Below, piece by piece: positions 52,744 through 60,570 of a stretch of 64,000 bases of DNA. The notes under the pieces are model-generated. The model made no database searches. It was not told where the DNA came from and saw only the letters and a program-made list of their open reading frames with translations. How positions within the stretch are numbered: the stretch's first letter is position 1; each line of letters begins with the position of its first letter. Origin of the DNA: an uncultured Roseobacter sp. (lineage in GTDB: Bacteria > Pseudomonadota > Alphaproteobacteria > Rhodobacterales > Rhodobacteraceae); the NCBI GenBank assembly GCA_947488305.1, contig CANKZM010000004.1:129501-193500 (forward strand), given 5' to 3'. The position numbers were made by a program, and so were the translations under genes.

Positions 52744-52925
52744 TCCAACACGCGCGCTTCGTCTGTCAGCATTACAGGAATGCCGTTTCGGATTGGATAG
52801 GCGAGATTGGCGGCCGTCGAAATCAACTCTTGAGCCTGCGCATCATATTGCAGAACCGTGTGCGATCTTGGGCAGATAAGGGCTTCAAGCATCCTGCGGT
52901 CAAAGACTTGTTCGCTTCCGCTCAT
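52740..52925 (-). CDS. Trm112 family protein
   Basis: This 61-aa protein has the conserved Trm112 core: [25 protein letters not shown] and a C-terminal [18 protein letters not shown]. Eukaryotic Trm112 is the zinc-finger partner of several methyltransferases; bacterial versions are mostly uncharacterised but may serve similar enzymes. The usual second cysteine pair is reduced here. Its start overlaps the stop of the Lon-substrate-domain gene by 4 bases. Confidence 0.9.
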   Translation of the reverse strand: MSGSEQVFDRRMLEALICPRSHTVLQYDAQAQELISTAANLAYPIRNGIPVMLTDEARVLD

Positions 52926-53566
52926 TGCATGACCTCACTTTCTTGCCCACCGCGCAGCTGATATTCCAGCAACGTCACGAGAGTTTCGCGCCGGGTTGAT
53001 AAGGATGGGGCTTCCAGCAAAGCCTGTTTATCCTCGGGGTCGAAATCGAGCATCATGGATAGGGAATTCACAAGCAATTCGTCGTCTGCGTCGCGCAGCG
53101 TTTCCCAATCCGCAGATAACTCGCGGGCATCAAAGTAACGTTCCAGCAGCTTGAGAAACTCGGTACGCACAAACCCGGTGTCTTTTTCCTCTGGTCCAAG
53201 GTCGCGGTCAAATCCAGCCCAGGTGACATCACATCGCCGATAGGGTGTGAAACCGTCAACTTCCTGAGCGACCCGGAAACGAGAAACACCGCCCAAAGTG
53301 ATCAGATAACGCCCATCCTCTGTTTCGGAAAACTGCATGATGCGGCCGGCACATCCTATCGCATGAAGCCCTGACCCGCCCCGCCCGGGAACCTCATTGG
53401 GTTGGATCATACCGATCAGTCGAGTCGGCGTTTTAAGCGAGTCTTCTAACATTTGCAGGTATCTTGGCTCAAAGATATGGAGCGGTAACCGGGAGCGCGG
53501 TAGCAACAGCGCTCCTGGCAAAGGAAATATCGGAAGTGTGTCAGGCAGCTCTGCGGCTTTTATCAT
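52922..53566 (-). CDS. LON peptidase substrate-binding domain protein
   Basis: The 214-aa protein is a stand-alone N-terminal domain of Lon (LAN): [29 protein letters not shown] is the typical start, followed by [18 protein letters not shown]. There is no AAA or protease domain. Such proteins may regulate or adapt Lon but lack a firm function. It lies 27 bases after cnoX and is coupled to the Trm112 gene by a 4-base overlap. No ribosome-binding site is evident before the ATG. Confidence 0.92.
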   Translation of the reverse strand: MIKAAELPDTLPIFPLPGALLLPRSRLPLHIFEPRYLQMLEDSLKTPTRLIGMIQPNEVPGRGGSGLHAIGCAGRIMQFSETEDGRYLITLGGVSRFRVAQEVDGFTPYRRCDVTWAGFDRDLGPEEKDTGFVRTEFLKLLERYFDARELSADWETLRDADDELLVNSLSMMLDFDPEDKQALLEAPSLSTRRETLVTLLEYQLRGGQESEVMQ

Positions 53567-53593
53567 ATATTTCGACTTAGCCCGGTGCCCGCG

Positions 53594-54511
53594 TCAGGCA
53601 AATATCATTGAACTCAGCTTCCGCCGACCATTCAGCATGATCGGATCGTCCGGCTTAAGAGCATCAAAAATCGTGAAGAGTTGCGCCTTCGCCGCACCCT
53701 CGTTCCATTCGCGATCACGTCGGAAGAGCTCAAGCAGTTGCTCTACCGCTCCCTGCACGTCCCCGTTCGCATGCATCGCTTGCGCAAGGTCAAACCGAGC
53801 CTGATGGTTGTCAGGGTCACCCTCTACCGCTGACTTAAGCTCGTCGAGCGGTCCCGCTCCTTCGGCTTGCCGTGCTAGTTCAAGTTGTGCAAAGGCAGCC
53901 TCAAGTTCAGCCGACTTTGAAATCTCGGCAGGGGCACCGTTGAGAATTGCTTCCGCCTGATCCAATTCCCCCAATGCGATATGGGCCCGGACAAGACCGC
54001 CGTAAGCACCCGCGTGCTGTGCGTCTTCGCCCAGAACCGCCGCAAAGGTTTGCGCAGCATCCGTTGCTGCGCCCTCGCTGAGCATGTCTTCTGCCGCGGC
54101 GACAGCATCATCCAGCCCGTCACCGGGTGCTTCGCCACCGCTGGCCTTGATGACCTTTTCAACGAACGCCTTGATCTCGGACTCGGGCTGCGCGCCCTGA
54201 AACCCGTCAATCGGCTGTCCTTTGAAAAAGGCATAAACGGTCGGGATAGACTGGATCTGCAGTTGTCCCGCGATCATTTGCGCCTGATCCACGTCGATCT
54301 TGACCATTTTCACGGCGCCTTTTGCCGCGCGTACCGCGTTTTCCAGCATCGGTCCCAGCGTCTTGCAAGGTCCACACCAAGGTGCCCAGAAATCAACGAT
54401 CACCGGAATCGTTTGCGAGGCTTCGACCACGTCAGCCATGAAAGTGGCCTCGGTTGTGTCTTTAATCAGATCATCTTCCGCCGGGCCCGCCCCGAGATTG
54501 AGATCCATCAT
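53594..54511 (-). CDS. Thioredoxin-domain co-chaperone (CnoX/YbbN-like)
   Basis: The 305-aa protein joins an N-terminal thioredoxin domain with the active-site motif FWAPWCGPCKTLGPML (about 47-54) to a C-terminal TPR-like helical region (about 140-300). E. coli CnoX (YbbN) has this layout and protects chlorine-oxidised proteins as a chaperone partner of GroEL, but its thioredoxin site is not CxxC; here the intact CGPC suggests real oxidoreductase activity. I use the ATG at 54511 (AAGGA 7 bases before it). The Lon-substrate-domain gene follows. Confidence 0.9.
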   Translation of the reverse strand: MMDLNLGAGPAEDDLIKDTTEATFMADVVEASQTIPVIVDFWAPWCGPCKTLGPMLENAVRAAKGAVKMVKIDVDQAQMIAGQLQIQSIPTVYAFFKGQPIDGFQGAQPESEIKAFVEKVIKASGGEAPGDGLDDAVAAAEDMLSEGAATDAAQTFAAVLGEDAQHAGAYGGLVRAHIALGELDQAEAILNGAPAEISKSAELEAAFAQLELARQAEGAGPLDELKSAVEGDPDNHQARFDLAQAMHANGDVQGAVEQLLELFRRDREWNEGAAKAQLFTIFDALKPDDPIMLNGRRKLSSMIFA

Positions 54512-54565
54512 GTCATTATCCTTCCGCATAAGCGCTTGGAGTTATATGGGAGGTGACCCGTTTTT

Positions 54566-55354
54566 TCAAAGGTCAAAAGTCGCAAAAACCGGAGCATGAT
54601 CGCTGGGTTTTTCCCAACCGCGCACGTCTCGTAGAATCCGGCTGTTGTGGCCTGCGTTCGCGATATCAGGCGTGGCCCAGATATGATCGAGCCTGCGGCC
54701 CTTGTCCGCCGCATCCCAATCGCGCGCGCGATAGGACCACCAGCTGTAAAGACGCCCTTCGGGTATATCTTTGCGCGTGATATCAACCCAACCACCGGCA
54801 TCCTGAGTTTCGGCCAGATGTTCAACCTCAATGGGTGTGTGGCTGACCACTTTCAACAGTTTCTTGTGATCCCAAACATCGTCCTCACGAGGTGCGATGT
54901 TCAAATCCCCGACCAGGATCGAGCTTTTCATCTGTTGCGCGTGAAACCAGTCCCGCATGCCGGTGAGGTAGTCCAACTTCTGCCCAAATTTCTCGTTTAC
55001 GGTGCGATCCGCGACATCGCCCCCAGCCGGAACATAGAAGTTATGCACCGTGACACCGTTCTCGAGCCGTCCCGCAATATGGCGGGCATGCCCCAAATCA
55101 GCAAAATCCTCTGAGGCCGCTTCTTCCATCGGAATCTTCGACAGGATTGCCACGCCGTTGTAGCCCTTTTGGCCCCTCGCCACGACATGACTGTATCCCG
55201 CAGCGGCAAATGCATCGAGTGGCATTTTCTCGACCGGGCTCTTGCATTCCTGCAGGCACAGAACGTCAGGCGCTTCCTCAGACATGAGCTTGAGCACGAT
55301 GCCTTCGCGCAGTCGCACCGAATTGATGTTCCATGTGGCCAATGAAAACGCCAT
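54566..55354 (-). CDS. xthA: Exodeoxyribonuclease III
   Basis: Exonuclease III repairs abasic sites and removes 3' nucleotides from duplex DNA. The 262-aa enzyme has the family motifs in order: LATWNINSVR, LCLQECKSPVEKMP, GVAILSK, GDLNIAPREDDVWDHKKL, RLDHIWATPDI and the final SDHAPVFATFDL with the catalytic His. The metal-binding Glu and Asp residues are intact. It is preceded by a ~250-bp gap that contains a candidate sRNA. Confidence 0.96.
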   Translation of the reverse strand: MAFSLATWNINSVRLREGIVLKLMSEEAPDVLCLQECKSPVEKMPLDAFAAAGYSHVVARGQKGYNGVAILSKIPMEEAASEDFADLGHARHIAGRLENGVTVHNFYVPAGGDVADRTVNEKFGQKLDYLTGMRDWFHAQQMKSSILVGDLNIAPREDDVWDHKKLLKVVSHTPIEVEHLAETQDAGGWVDITRKDIPEGRLYSWWSYRARDWDAADKGRRLDHIWATPDIANAGHNSRILRDVRGWEKPSDHAPVFATFDL

Positions 55355-55469
55355 GAAGCCCCCCGCAGATCAGTTTCAGCGGCACAGTAACCAGCCCGGG
55401 CAAAAGGTACCATGGGCAGAACACCGTTACAGGCGCGAAATTCCAAAAAAACAAAGCGTGCTGGACGAC

Positions 55470-55497
55470 AAAAAAAGACCGGGCACGAGGCCCGGCC
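55470..55497 (-). terminator. Rho-independent terminator on the minus strand
   Basis: On the minus strand GGCCGGGC pairs with GCCCGGTC (one G-U pair) around CTCGT and is followed by seven T residues. It lies 110 bases after the response-regulator stop and 116 bases before xthA, so it fits best as the end of the candidate small RNA. Confidence 0.85.
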
Positions 55498-55542
55498 AAG
55501 TCCAACAGGGAGGTGCATGTCATAACCCGGACATGCGCGGGT
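55470..55542 (-). ncRNA. Candidate FNR-regulated small RNA with anti-Shine-Dalgarno motif, ~73 nt
   Basis: A predicted transcript starts near 55542 (A on the minus strand) and ends at the U-tract at 55470. It folds into a first stem (GCATGTC / GACATGC, 55536-55515), a single-stranded linker carrying ACCTCCC (anti-Shine-Dalgarno, 55514-55508), and a terminator stem. A -10-like TAGATT lies at 55554-55549 and an FNR-type box is centred 41.5 nt before the start. No conserved protein lies in this frame. Rhodobacterales are known to encode small RNAs with exposed CCUCC-type loops (CcsR family). This gene is a prediction without any expression data. Confidence 0.5.
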
Positions 55543-55576
55543 ACTGTAAATCTACCTAGATATGGTTAATTTAGTC

Positions 55577-55590
55577 TTGATTTGGGTCAA
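55577..55590 (-). promoter_or_regulatory. FNR/Crp-type box (TTGAC-CCAA-ATCAA)
   Basis: The 14-bp site TTGACCCAAATCAA on the minus strand matches the FNR-family half-sites TTGAY-N4-RTCAA completely. Its centre (55583.5) is 41.5 nt from the predicted RNA start at 55542, the standard position for activation as a class II site. It lies downstream of the response-regulator stop. In Rhodobacterales the FnrL and Dnr-type regulators use this motif. Whether this site is bound is not known. Confidence 0.5.
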
Positions 55591-55606
55591 GAACATTAAA
55601 AAACCA

Positions 55607-56293
55607 TCACGCCATTAACCTATATCCACCAGATTCGGTCACAAGAAGGCGGGCATTGGACGGATCTGGTTCTATTTTCTGGCGCAAGCGGTAAATATGT
55701 GTTTCCAGCGTGTGGGTCGTTACGCCGGCATTATACCCCCAGACTTCATGTAAGAGGACATCGCGCGGCACCACACCTTCGGTCGAACGATAAAGAAACT
55801 TCAGAATGTTGGTCTCTTTTTCGGTCAGCCGGATTTTCTTGTCATCTTCGGTAATCAAAGTCTTCATGGACGGCTTGAAGGTGTATGGCCCAAGCTGGAA
55901 AACGGCATCTTCGGATTGTTCATGTTGGCGCAATTGCGCGCGAATACGCGCCAAAAGAACCGGAAACTTGAAAGGTTTGCTCACATAATCGTTGGCGCCA
56001 GCATCAAGGCCAAGGATCGTATCCGCGTCACTATCATGCCCGGTCAGCATCAAGATCGGGCTTTTGACCCCTTGTTTGCGCATCAAGCGGCAAAGTTCGC
56101 GCCCATCGGTATCAGGCAGTCCAACGTCCAGTATGACAAGGTCGTAAATGGCCTCTTTGGCGCGAACCATGGCGTCCGACCCATTGGCCGCTTCAAAGAC
56201 ATCGAAGTCTTCGGTCATGATCAACTGTTCGCTCAGCGCGTCCCGCAGATCATCATCATCGTCAACCAGCAGGATTTTCTTCATCTGTGCCAT
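55607..56293 (-). CDS. OmpR/PhoB family response regulator
   Basis: This 228-aa two-component response regulator has an N-terminal receiver domain with KKILLVDDDDDLRDAL (acidic cluster), the phosphorylated Asp in DLVILDVGLPDTDG (about D54), the Thr in ILMLTGHD and the Lys in DYVSKPF. The C-terminal winged-helix (LTEKETNILKFLYR, VVPRDVLLHEVWGYNAGVTTHTLETHIYRLRQKI) binds DNA. No sensor kinase gene is adjacent. GGGAG lies 9 bases before the ATG. It is divergent from ribA. Confidence 0.94.
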   Translation of the reverse strand: MAQMKKILLVDDDDDLRDALSEQLIMTEDFDVFEAANGSDAMVRAKEAIYDLVILDVGLPDTDGRELCRLMRKQGVKSPILMLTGHDSDADTILGLDAGANDYVSKPFKFPVLLARIRAQLRQHEQSEDAVFQLGPYTFKPSMKTLITEDDKKIRLTEKETNILKFLYRSTEGVVPRDVLLHEVWGYNAGVTTHTLETHIYRLRQKIEPDPSNARLLVTESGGYRLMA

Positions 56294-56455
56294 AGGTTCG
56301 CTCCCTTTTGTGACACAACAGATGTGCATTCAGAGCCAGCGCGGCAAGCAAACAGGGCGCTGGCTCACAGCCTCGTGTTACCAGACCGTCCAAATGTTTC
56401 AATTCCGCTCCAAATGCCCTAGATCAGGACGGGAATTGTTAGGCATTGTAACATC

Positions 56456-57544
56456 ATGAGTTTCGCACCCGACCAGAATGAACGGCTTGCCCGCGCCCGC
56501 GCTGACCTGCGCATGGGTGTTCCGGTGGTCATTGACGGGCCGCAACCGCTTGTAATTGCCGCCGCAGAGACGCTTGATCCCGCTCGACTGGCTGACATGA
56601 GTGCGCTTTCAAATGATGCACATCTTGTTGTTACAGAACGGCGGGCTTCGACACTCAAGGCGCGTGCCTATGACGGTGACTTGGCGCGATTGATTCTGCC
56701 CGCGGATGTCGATCTGGCTTGGCTGCAGGGCGTTGCCGACCCGGCAAGCGATCTGATGCACCCGATGAAGGGGCCATTGAACGCCCTGCGGGGCGGGGAT
56801 GTGGCGACACAACGGGTTGGCATTCAATTGGTCAAGTCTGCGCGCCTTTTGCCGGCAGTCATAGCAGTACCGATTGAAAACCCTGGTGAGTTCGCCGGGC
56901 GTCATCAACTGGTCTACCTCCCAGCGCCAGACGTTGCGCCATTGCTGTCAGAACGCAGCCCTTTGCATCCTGTCATAAGCGCACGTTTGCCGCTTGAAGT
57001 GTCTGAAGCTGGGCGCCTGCATATTTTCCGCCCTGATGACGGTGGGGAAGAGCACTACGCCATTGAGATCGGGCGACCGGACCGCGCACTCCCCGTGCTG
57101 ACACGGCTGCATTCAGCCTGTTTCACTGGCGATCTGATGGGGTCGCTCAAATGCGATTGCGGCCCCCAGCTTCGGGCGGCGCTGGCCCACATGGGAGCAG
57201 AGGGCGCGGGCGTCTTGCTCTACATGAATCAGGAAGGGCGCGGCATTGGGCTTGCCAACAAGATGCGGGCCTACGCGCTGCAGGATCAGGGGTTCGACAC
57301 GGTCGAAGCCAACCACCGGCTCGGATTTGAGGACGACGAACGTGACTTCCGGCTGGGATCAGACATTCTGCGCAGCATGGGCTTTTCGAAGGCACGGTTG
57401 TTGACCAACAACCCCCGCAAGGTCGAGATGATGCAGCTCAGCGGTATCGAAGTCACCGAACGGGTGCCGCTTCATGTGGGCGAAAACCACCACAATGCTG
57501 CCTATTTAGCGACTAAAATTGCCAAGTCCGGGCATCTGAAATGA
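56456..57544 (+). CDS. ribA: GTP cyclohydrolase II with divergent N-terminal domain
   Basis: The 362-aa protein carries the RibA domain (about 200-340) with the Zn ligands in HSACFTGDLMGSLKCDCGPQL (three Cys), the GTP-binding NQEGRGIGLANKMRAYALQ, and the LLTNNPRKVEMMQLSGIE end. It makes the first committed precursor of riboflavin from GTP. The ~190 N-terminal residues are in the position of the RibB (DHBP synthase) domain but show none of its usual motifs, so that half is probably a degenerate or unrelated domain. The L,D-transpeptidase gene overlaps the stop by 4 bases. Confidence 0.93.
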   Translation: MSFAPDQNERLARARADLRMGVPVVIDGPQPLVIAAAETLDPARLADMSALSNDAHLVVTERRASTLKARAYDGDLARLILPADVDLAWLQGVADPASDLMHPMKGPLNALRGGDVATQRVGIQLVKSARLLPAVIAVPIENPGEFAGRHQLVYLPAPDVAPLLSERSPLHPVISARLPLEVSEAGRLHIFRPDDGGEEHYAIEIGRPDRALPVLTRLHSACFTGDLMGSLKCDCGPQLRAALAHMGAEGAGVLLYMNQEGRGIGLANKMRAYALQDQGFDTVEANHRLGFEDDERDFRLGSDILRSMGFSKARLLTNNPRKVEMMQLSGIEVTERVPLHVGENHHNAAYLATKIAKSGHLK

Positions 57545-58035
57545 CACCGGACGATCTGGTTCTGACACCGATTGGGTTGCGGTTTCAGGGCGTGATCTAC
57601 CCCTGCACAGTTGGTAAGACCGGCGTCACGGGGCGCAAGCGCGAGGGAGATGGGGCAACGCCGCGCGGTGTGCACCGGCTCGTCGGCATGTTGTACCGAC
57701 CCGATCGCATCGCTCGCCCGGCGCCGTGGGCCGTGCCAATCAGGCCCGGCGATCTTTGGTCGGATGACGCCAGTCATGAAGACTACAACATGATGGTGCG
57801 TGCCCCTTACCCCTACAGCCATGAAGTATTGCGACGTGCAGACCCGTTATATGATCTGATCTTGCTGACCGATTGGAACTGGCCCTATGCGGTCAAGGGA
57901 CGTGGGTCTGCGATTTTCATCCACCAGTTTCGGCGACCAGGATACCCGACGGAAGGGTGTATTGCGCTATCCCGCACCAATCTGCATCGGATAGCACCCC
58001 GCATCACTTTGCGGACAAGGTTGATTGTGCCCTGA
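57541..58035 (+). CDS. L,D-transpeptidase (YkuD) family protein
   Basis: The 164-aa protein has the YkuD catalytic block FIHQFRRPGYPTEGCIALS with the His and the active-site Cys (about C140) of L,D-transpeptidases, which cross-link peptidoglycan or attach lipoproteins. No signal peptide or membrane anchor is visible, which is unusual for an enzyme of the periplasm. Its start overlaps the ribA stop (ATGA), so it depends on ribA translation. Function in the cell wall is by family only. Confidence 0.88.
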   Translation: MTPDDLVLTPIGLRFQGVIYPCTVGKTGVTGRKREGDGATPRGVHRLVGMLYRPDRIARPAPWAVPIRPGDLWSDDASHEDYNMMVRAPYPYSHEVLRRADPLYDLILLTDWNWPYAVKGRGSAIFIHQFRRPGYPTEGCIALSRTNLHRIAPRITLRTRLIVP

Positions 58036-58041
58036 TCGCAG

Positions 58042-58695
58042 CTATGCGGTTACGCGGGCACCAAAAATCGCTGAGCCTACGCGTATGTGTGTCGCGCCAA
58101 ATGAAATGGCTTTCTCGAAATCGTTGCTCATCCCCATACTGAGGCCTTTCAGCCCGTTTCGCTCTGCAATCTTCGCCAGCAGCGCAAAATGAAGCGAGGC
58201 TTCCTCATTCACAGGTGGAATGCACATCAATCCGCGCAGAGGTAAATCCAATGCGCGCGCTTCGGCTATGAAGGCATCTGCGTCTTCTGGGAGAACACCT
58301 GCCTTCTGGGGCTCCTCGCCAGTGTTTACCTGCACAAACATCTCGGGGCAGTGCCCCATTTCCTGCGCCAGACGCGCAAACGTCTTGGCAAGTTTTGGCC
58401 GGTCCAGCGTGTGAACGGACTGGAAAAGTTCGAACGCCTGTCGTGCCTTGTTGGTTTGCAACGGACCAATGAGGTGCAGGTCGATACCGTCATAGGTTTC
58501 GCGAAAATCCGGCCACTTTCCGGCAGCCTCCTGCACACGGTTTTCGCCAAAGCACCGATGGCCCTGTGCAAGAACCGCGTCGACCCGCTCATTCGGCTGT
58601 ACCTTTGAAACGGCAATCAGGTGAACCGATCCCGCCGGAGCACCTTTTTCGCGCTCAGCGGCCCTTACCCTGTCCGATATGTCTTGAAGGCTCAT
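58042..58695 (-). CDS. YggS/PROSC family PLP-homeostasis protein
   Basis: This 217-aa PLP-binding protein has an alanine-racemase-like barrel. It shows the N-terminal LIAVSKVQPNERV (PLP Lys, about K36), the conserved HLIGPLQTNKARQAFE, VNTGEEPQKAG and the C-terminal GLSMGMSNDFEKAISFGATHIRVGSAIFG. The family controls pyridoxal phosphate supply (YggS in E. coli, PLPBP in humans). GAGGG lies 9 bases before the ATG. It converges with the L,D-transpeptidase gene (6-base gap). Confidence 0.96.
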   Translation of the reverse strand: MSLQDISDRVRAAEREKGAPAGSVHLIAVSKVQPNERVDAVLAQGHRCFGENRVQEAAGKWPDFRETYDGIDLHLIGPLQTNKARQAFELFQSVHTLDRPKLAKTFARLAQEMGHCPEMFVQVNTGEEPQKAGVLPEDADAFIAEARALDLPLRGLMCIPPVNEEASLHFALLAKIAERNGLKGLSMGMSNDFEKAISFGATHIRVGSAIFGARVTA

Positions 58696-58749
58696 GGTTT
58701 TCCCTCTTGTACCGCCGGGCATTAGATAAAACGTCTGAACAAAAGAAAA

Positions 58750-58773
58750 GGGGCGGACCCGAAGGACCGCCCC
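58750..58773 (-). terminator. Terminator-like hairpin after the porin gene
   Basis: GGGGCGG pairs with CCGCCCC around a 10-base loop, with TTTTC following on the minus strand. It lies 23 bases after the porin stop and should end the porin message before the YggS gene. Confidence 0.75.
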
Positions 58774-58796
58774 AAAATCTGGTCGTAATGATCGAC

Positions 58797-59711
58797 TTAG
58801 AAGTCGAAGATTACACCGAGGTCACCAACACCGTAGCCGGCGTTGTTTTCACCGAAACCACCGCGGAGCGATACGCCGCCGCCGAGGCTGTGGCGGAAAC
58901 CGATACCGTAGGCAGTGTCGTCACCGTCAACACCGTTGTCAGCTACTGCTACACGGATGTCTGTTGCTGCGCCGATTGGAACAACGATGGATGCACCGTA
59001 GGAGGTGTCGTCCTGGTCGTCGCTGTCTGCAACCAACAGGGAGAAGCCAACTGTTCCGATTGTGCCGCCGAAGGAGGCCGCCCAGAAGTCGTTGTCGCCA
59101 GCTGCTGTGTCTGTGCTACCGAATGCTGCGCCTACTGCGTAGTCACCGAATTTGTAGCCAGCACCCAGCTGCCATTCTTCGTTGTCGTCATCGTCTGCGT
59201 CTGTTGTGTAGGACGCAGCAACTGTGAAGTCAGCGATGCCGTAACGTGCTTTGATTGTTGGGTCGACTTCGTCAGCACCGGAGATGCCGGAAGCTGGAAG
59301 TGCGAAACCGCTGGACTGTTCCAAGAACGATGTCAGACCAACACCGTAGCCGTAGTAGTCAACAACGTCACCGGAGTCGAGTACGTCGGATGTGTTACCA
59401 ACGTCGAGGCGGAAGCCGCCAGCTTGTACGTTGAATTCAGGTGCGCGAGCTTTAGTTGCTTCGCCTTCGCCTTCGGAGTTGTCGTTTGTTTCGATACGCA
59501 TACGAGCACCGAACTTAACACCACCGTCTGTTTCGGCTGTGCCAACAACGTTCAAGCGGAAACGCTGCTCGAGACGTGTCTCGTCAACAGCGGCGCCTTC
59601 ATTGCCTTCGTAGAAAAGACCAAAACGACCAAAGCCGTTGAAGGTCAGGTCAGCGGCAGCCATGCCGCCGGTCGCGATTAGCATCGTGGATGCAAGGAGA
59701 ACTTTTTTCAT
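58797..59711 (-). CDS. Outer-membrane porin, Rhodobacter type
   Basis: The 304-aa protein is a predicted 16-stranded beta-barrel porin: MKKVLLASTMLIATGGMAAA is the signal peptide, then DLTFNGFGRFGLFYEG begins the barrel, and the last residues GVGDLGVIFDF end in phenylalanine, as outer-membrane proteins do. Gly and Asp content is high, with Asp-rich loops (TTDADDDDNEEW) that may bind cations. Length and shape match the R. capsulatus general porin family. TTAGGGA precedes the ATG at 59711. It is followed by a terminator. Confidence 0.92.
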   Translation of the reverse strand: MKKVLLASTMLIATGGMAAADLTFNGFGRFGLFYEGNEGAAVDETRLEQRFRLNVVGTAETDGGVKFGARMRIETNDNSEGEGEATKARAPEFNVQAGGFRLDVGNTSDVLDSGDVVDYYGYGVGLTSFLEQSSGFALPASGISGADEVDPTIKARYGIADFTVAASYTTDADDDDNEEWQLGAGYKFGDYAVGAAFGSTDTAAGDNDFWAASFGGTIGTVGFSLLVADSDDQDDTSYGASIVVPIGAATDIRVAVADNGVDGDDTAYGIGFRHSLGGGVSLRGGFGENNAGYGVGDLGVIFDF

Positions 59712-59957
59712 GTCATTGTCCCTAAGGTTCATATAGCTTCCTAGGCTGTCTTCGCATCCCAGGCGTGATGGTGTAATGTCTGACCAGCGCTCGTATCTCA
59801 AGCATCGTCGGCAAAACAGTCTCGGATTTCAGGAATATGGTGCTTGATTGCCACACCCGGTTTTGCTGCCTGGAATCGCCCCTTCAGATGGCCACCGCTT
59901 GCGACGCTCACGTTTCTGAAGTAAGCCGAAGAAGAGTAATCTCCAGGCGGGTTTTCG

Positions 59958-60449
59958 ATGCGGAATACAAAGCGTAATTTGACAGTAACTGCATGTGTCG
60001 CAGTATTGCTTGCCGGGTGCGGCGGCAGGTCCCAGCAAAGCACGGAAACTGTGGCAAATAACGACCGGGGTTTCACAAGCGCTCAGGAAGTACAGCAGTC
60101 TACCGGCACCACGATCTGGGAAGCATTTGGTGCAAGCGGGTCGAATGATGTTACCATCAATGTGAACAAGTACCTGTGGGCCGCGTCGCTGGAAGTCCTT
60201 GATTTTCTTCCGGTTCAATCGGTCGACCCTTTCACAGGCGTCATCGTGACCGGATTTGGCACACCACCCGGCAGCGGCAGAGCTTACCGCGCGACAATCC
60301 TGATCGACGATCCGGCACTGGATGCACGATCCCTCAACGTATCGCTCCAGACACGTAACGGACCCGCCAGTGCACCCGCAGTACGCGCCGTGGAAAATGC
60401 CATCCTGAGCCGTGCCCGCCAGTTGCGCATTGCCGACGACGCGCTGTAA
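59958..60449 (+). CDS. DUF3576 lipoprotein
   Basis: The 163-aa product is a predicted lipoprotein: MRNTKRNLTVTACVAVLLAGC ends in a lipobox (LAGC, Cys about 21). The mature part has the DUF3576 features, including VNKYLWAASLEVLDFLPVQSVDPFTGVIVTGF. Function is unknown; members are widespread in alphaproteobacteria and often near leuS-lptE, as here, suggesting a link to envelope biogenesis. It is divergent from the porin gene; I found no firm promoter in the 246-bp gap. Confidence 0.86.
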   Translation: MRNTKRNLTVTACVAVLLAGCGGRSQQSTETVANNDRGFTSAQEVQQSTGTTIWEAFGASGSNDVTINVNKYLWAASLEVLDFLPVQSVDPFTGVIVTGFGTPPGSGRAYRATILIDDPALDARSLNVSLQTRNGPASAPAVRAVENAILSRARQLRIADDAL

Positions 60450-60570
60450 AAGCCAACCGAACTGGGTGCTTTGAAACATCATCCGCCTGAACATTACCAA
60501 ATTGTCGGCGGCGCCGGGGAGCCCGTAAACCAGCGGACCCTTGCGCTCTTACGTGAAGAAGGACGCTGAA

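Noticed and set aside
55278-55523. 81-codon minus-strand frame across the candidate sRNA and terminator
   Set aside because: It reads through a strong terminator hairpin and into the start of xthA in another frame. The hairpins and FNR box fit a non-coding RNA better.
58566-59681. 371-codon plus-strand frame rich in Cys, Val and Thr
   Set aside because: It is the antisense of the porin and YggS genes; its odd composition reflects the reverse reading of Asp/Gly-rich codons.
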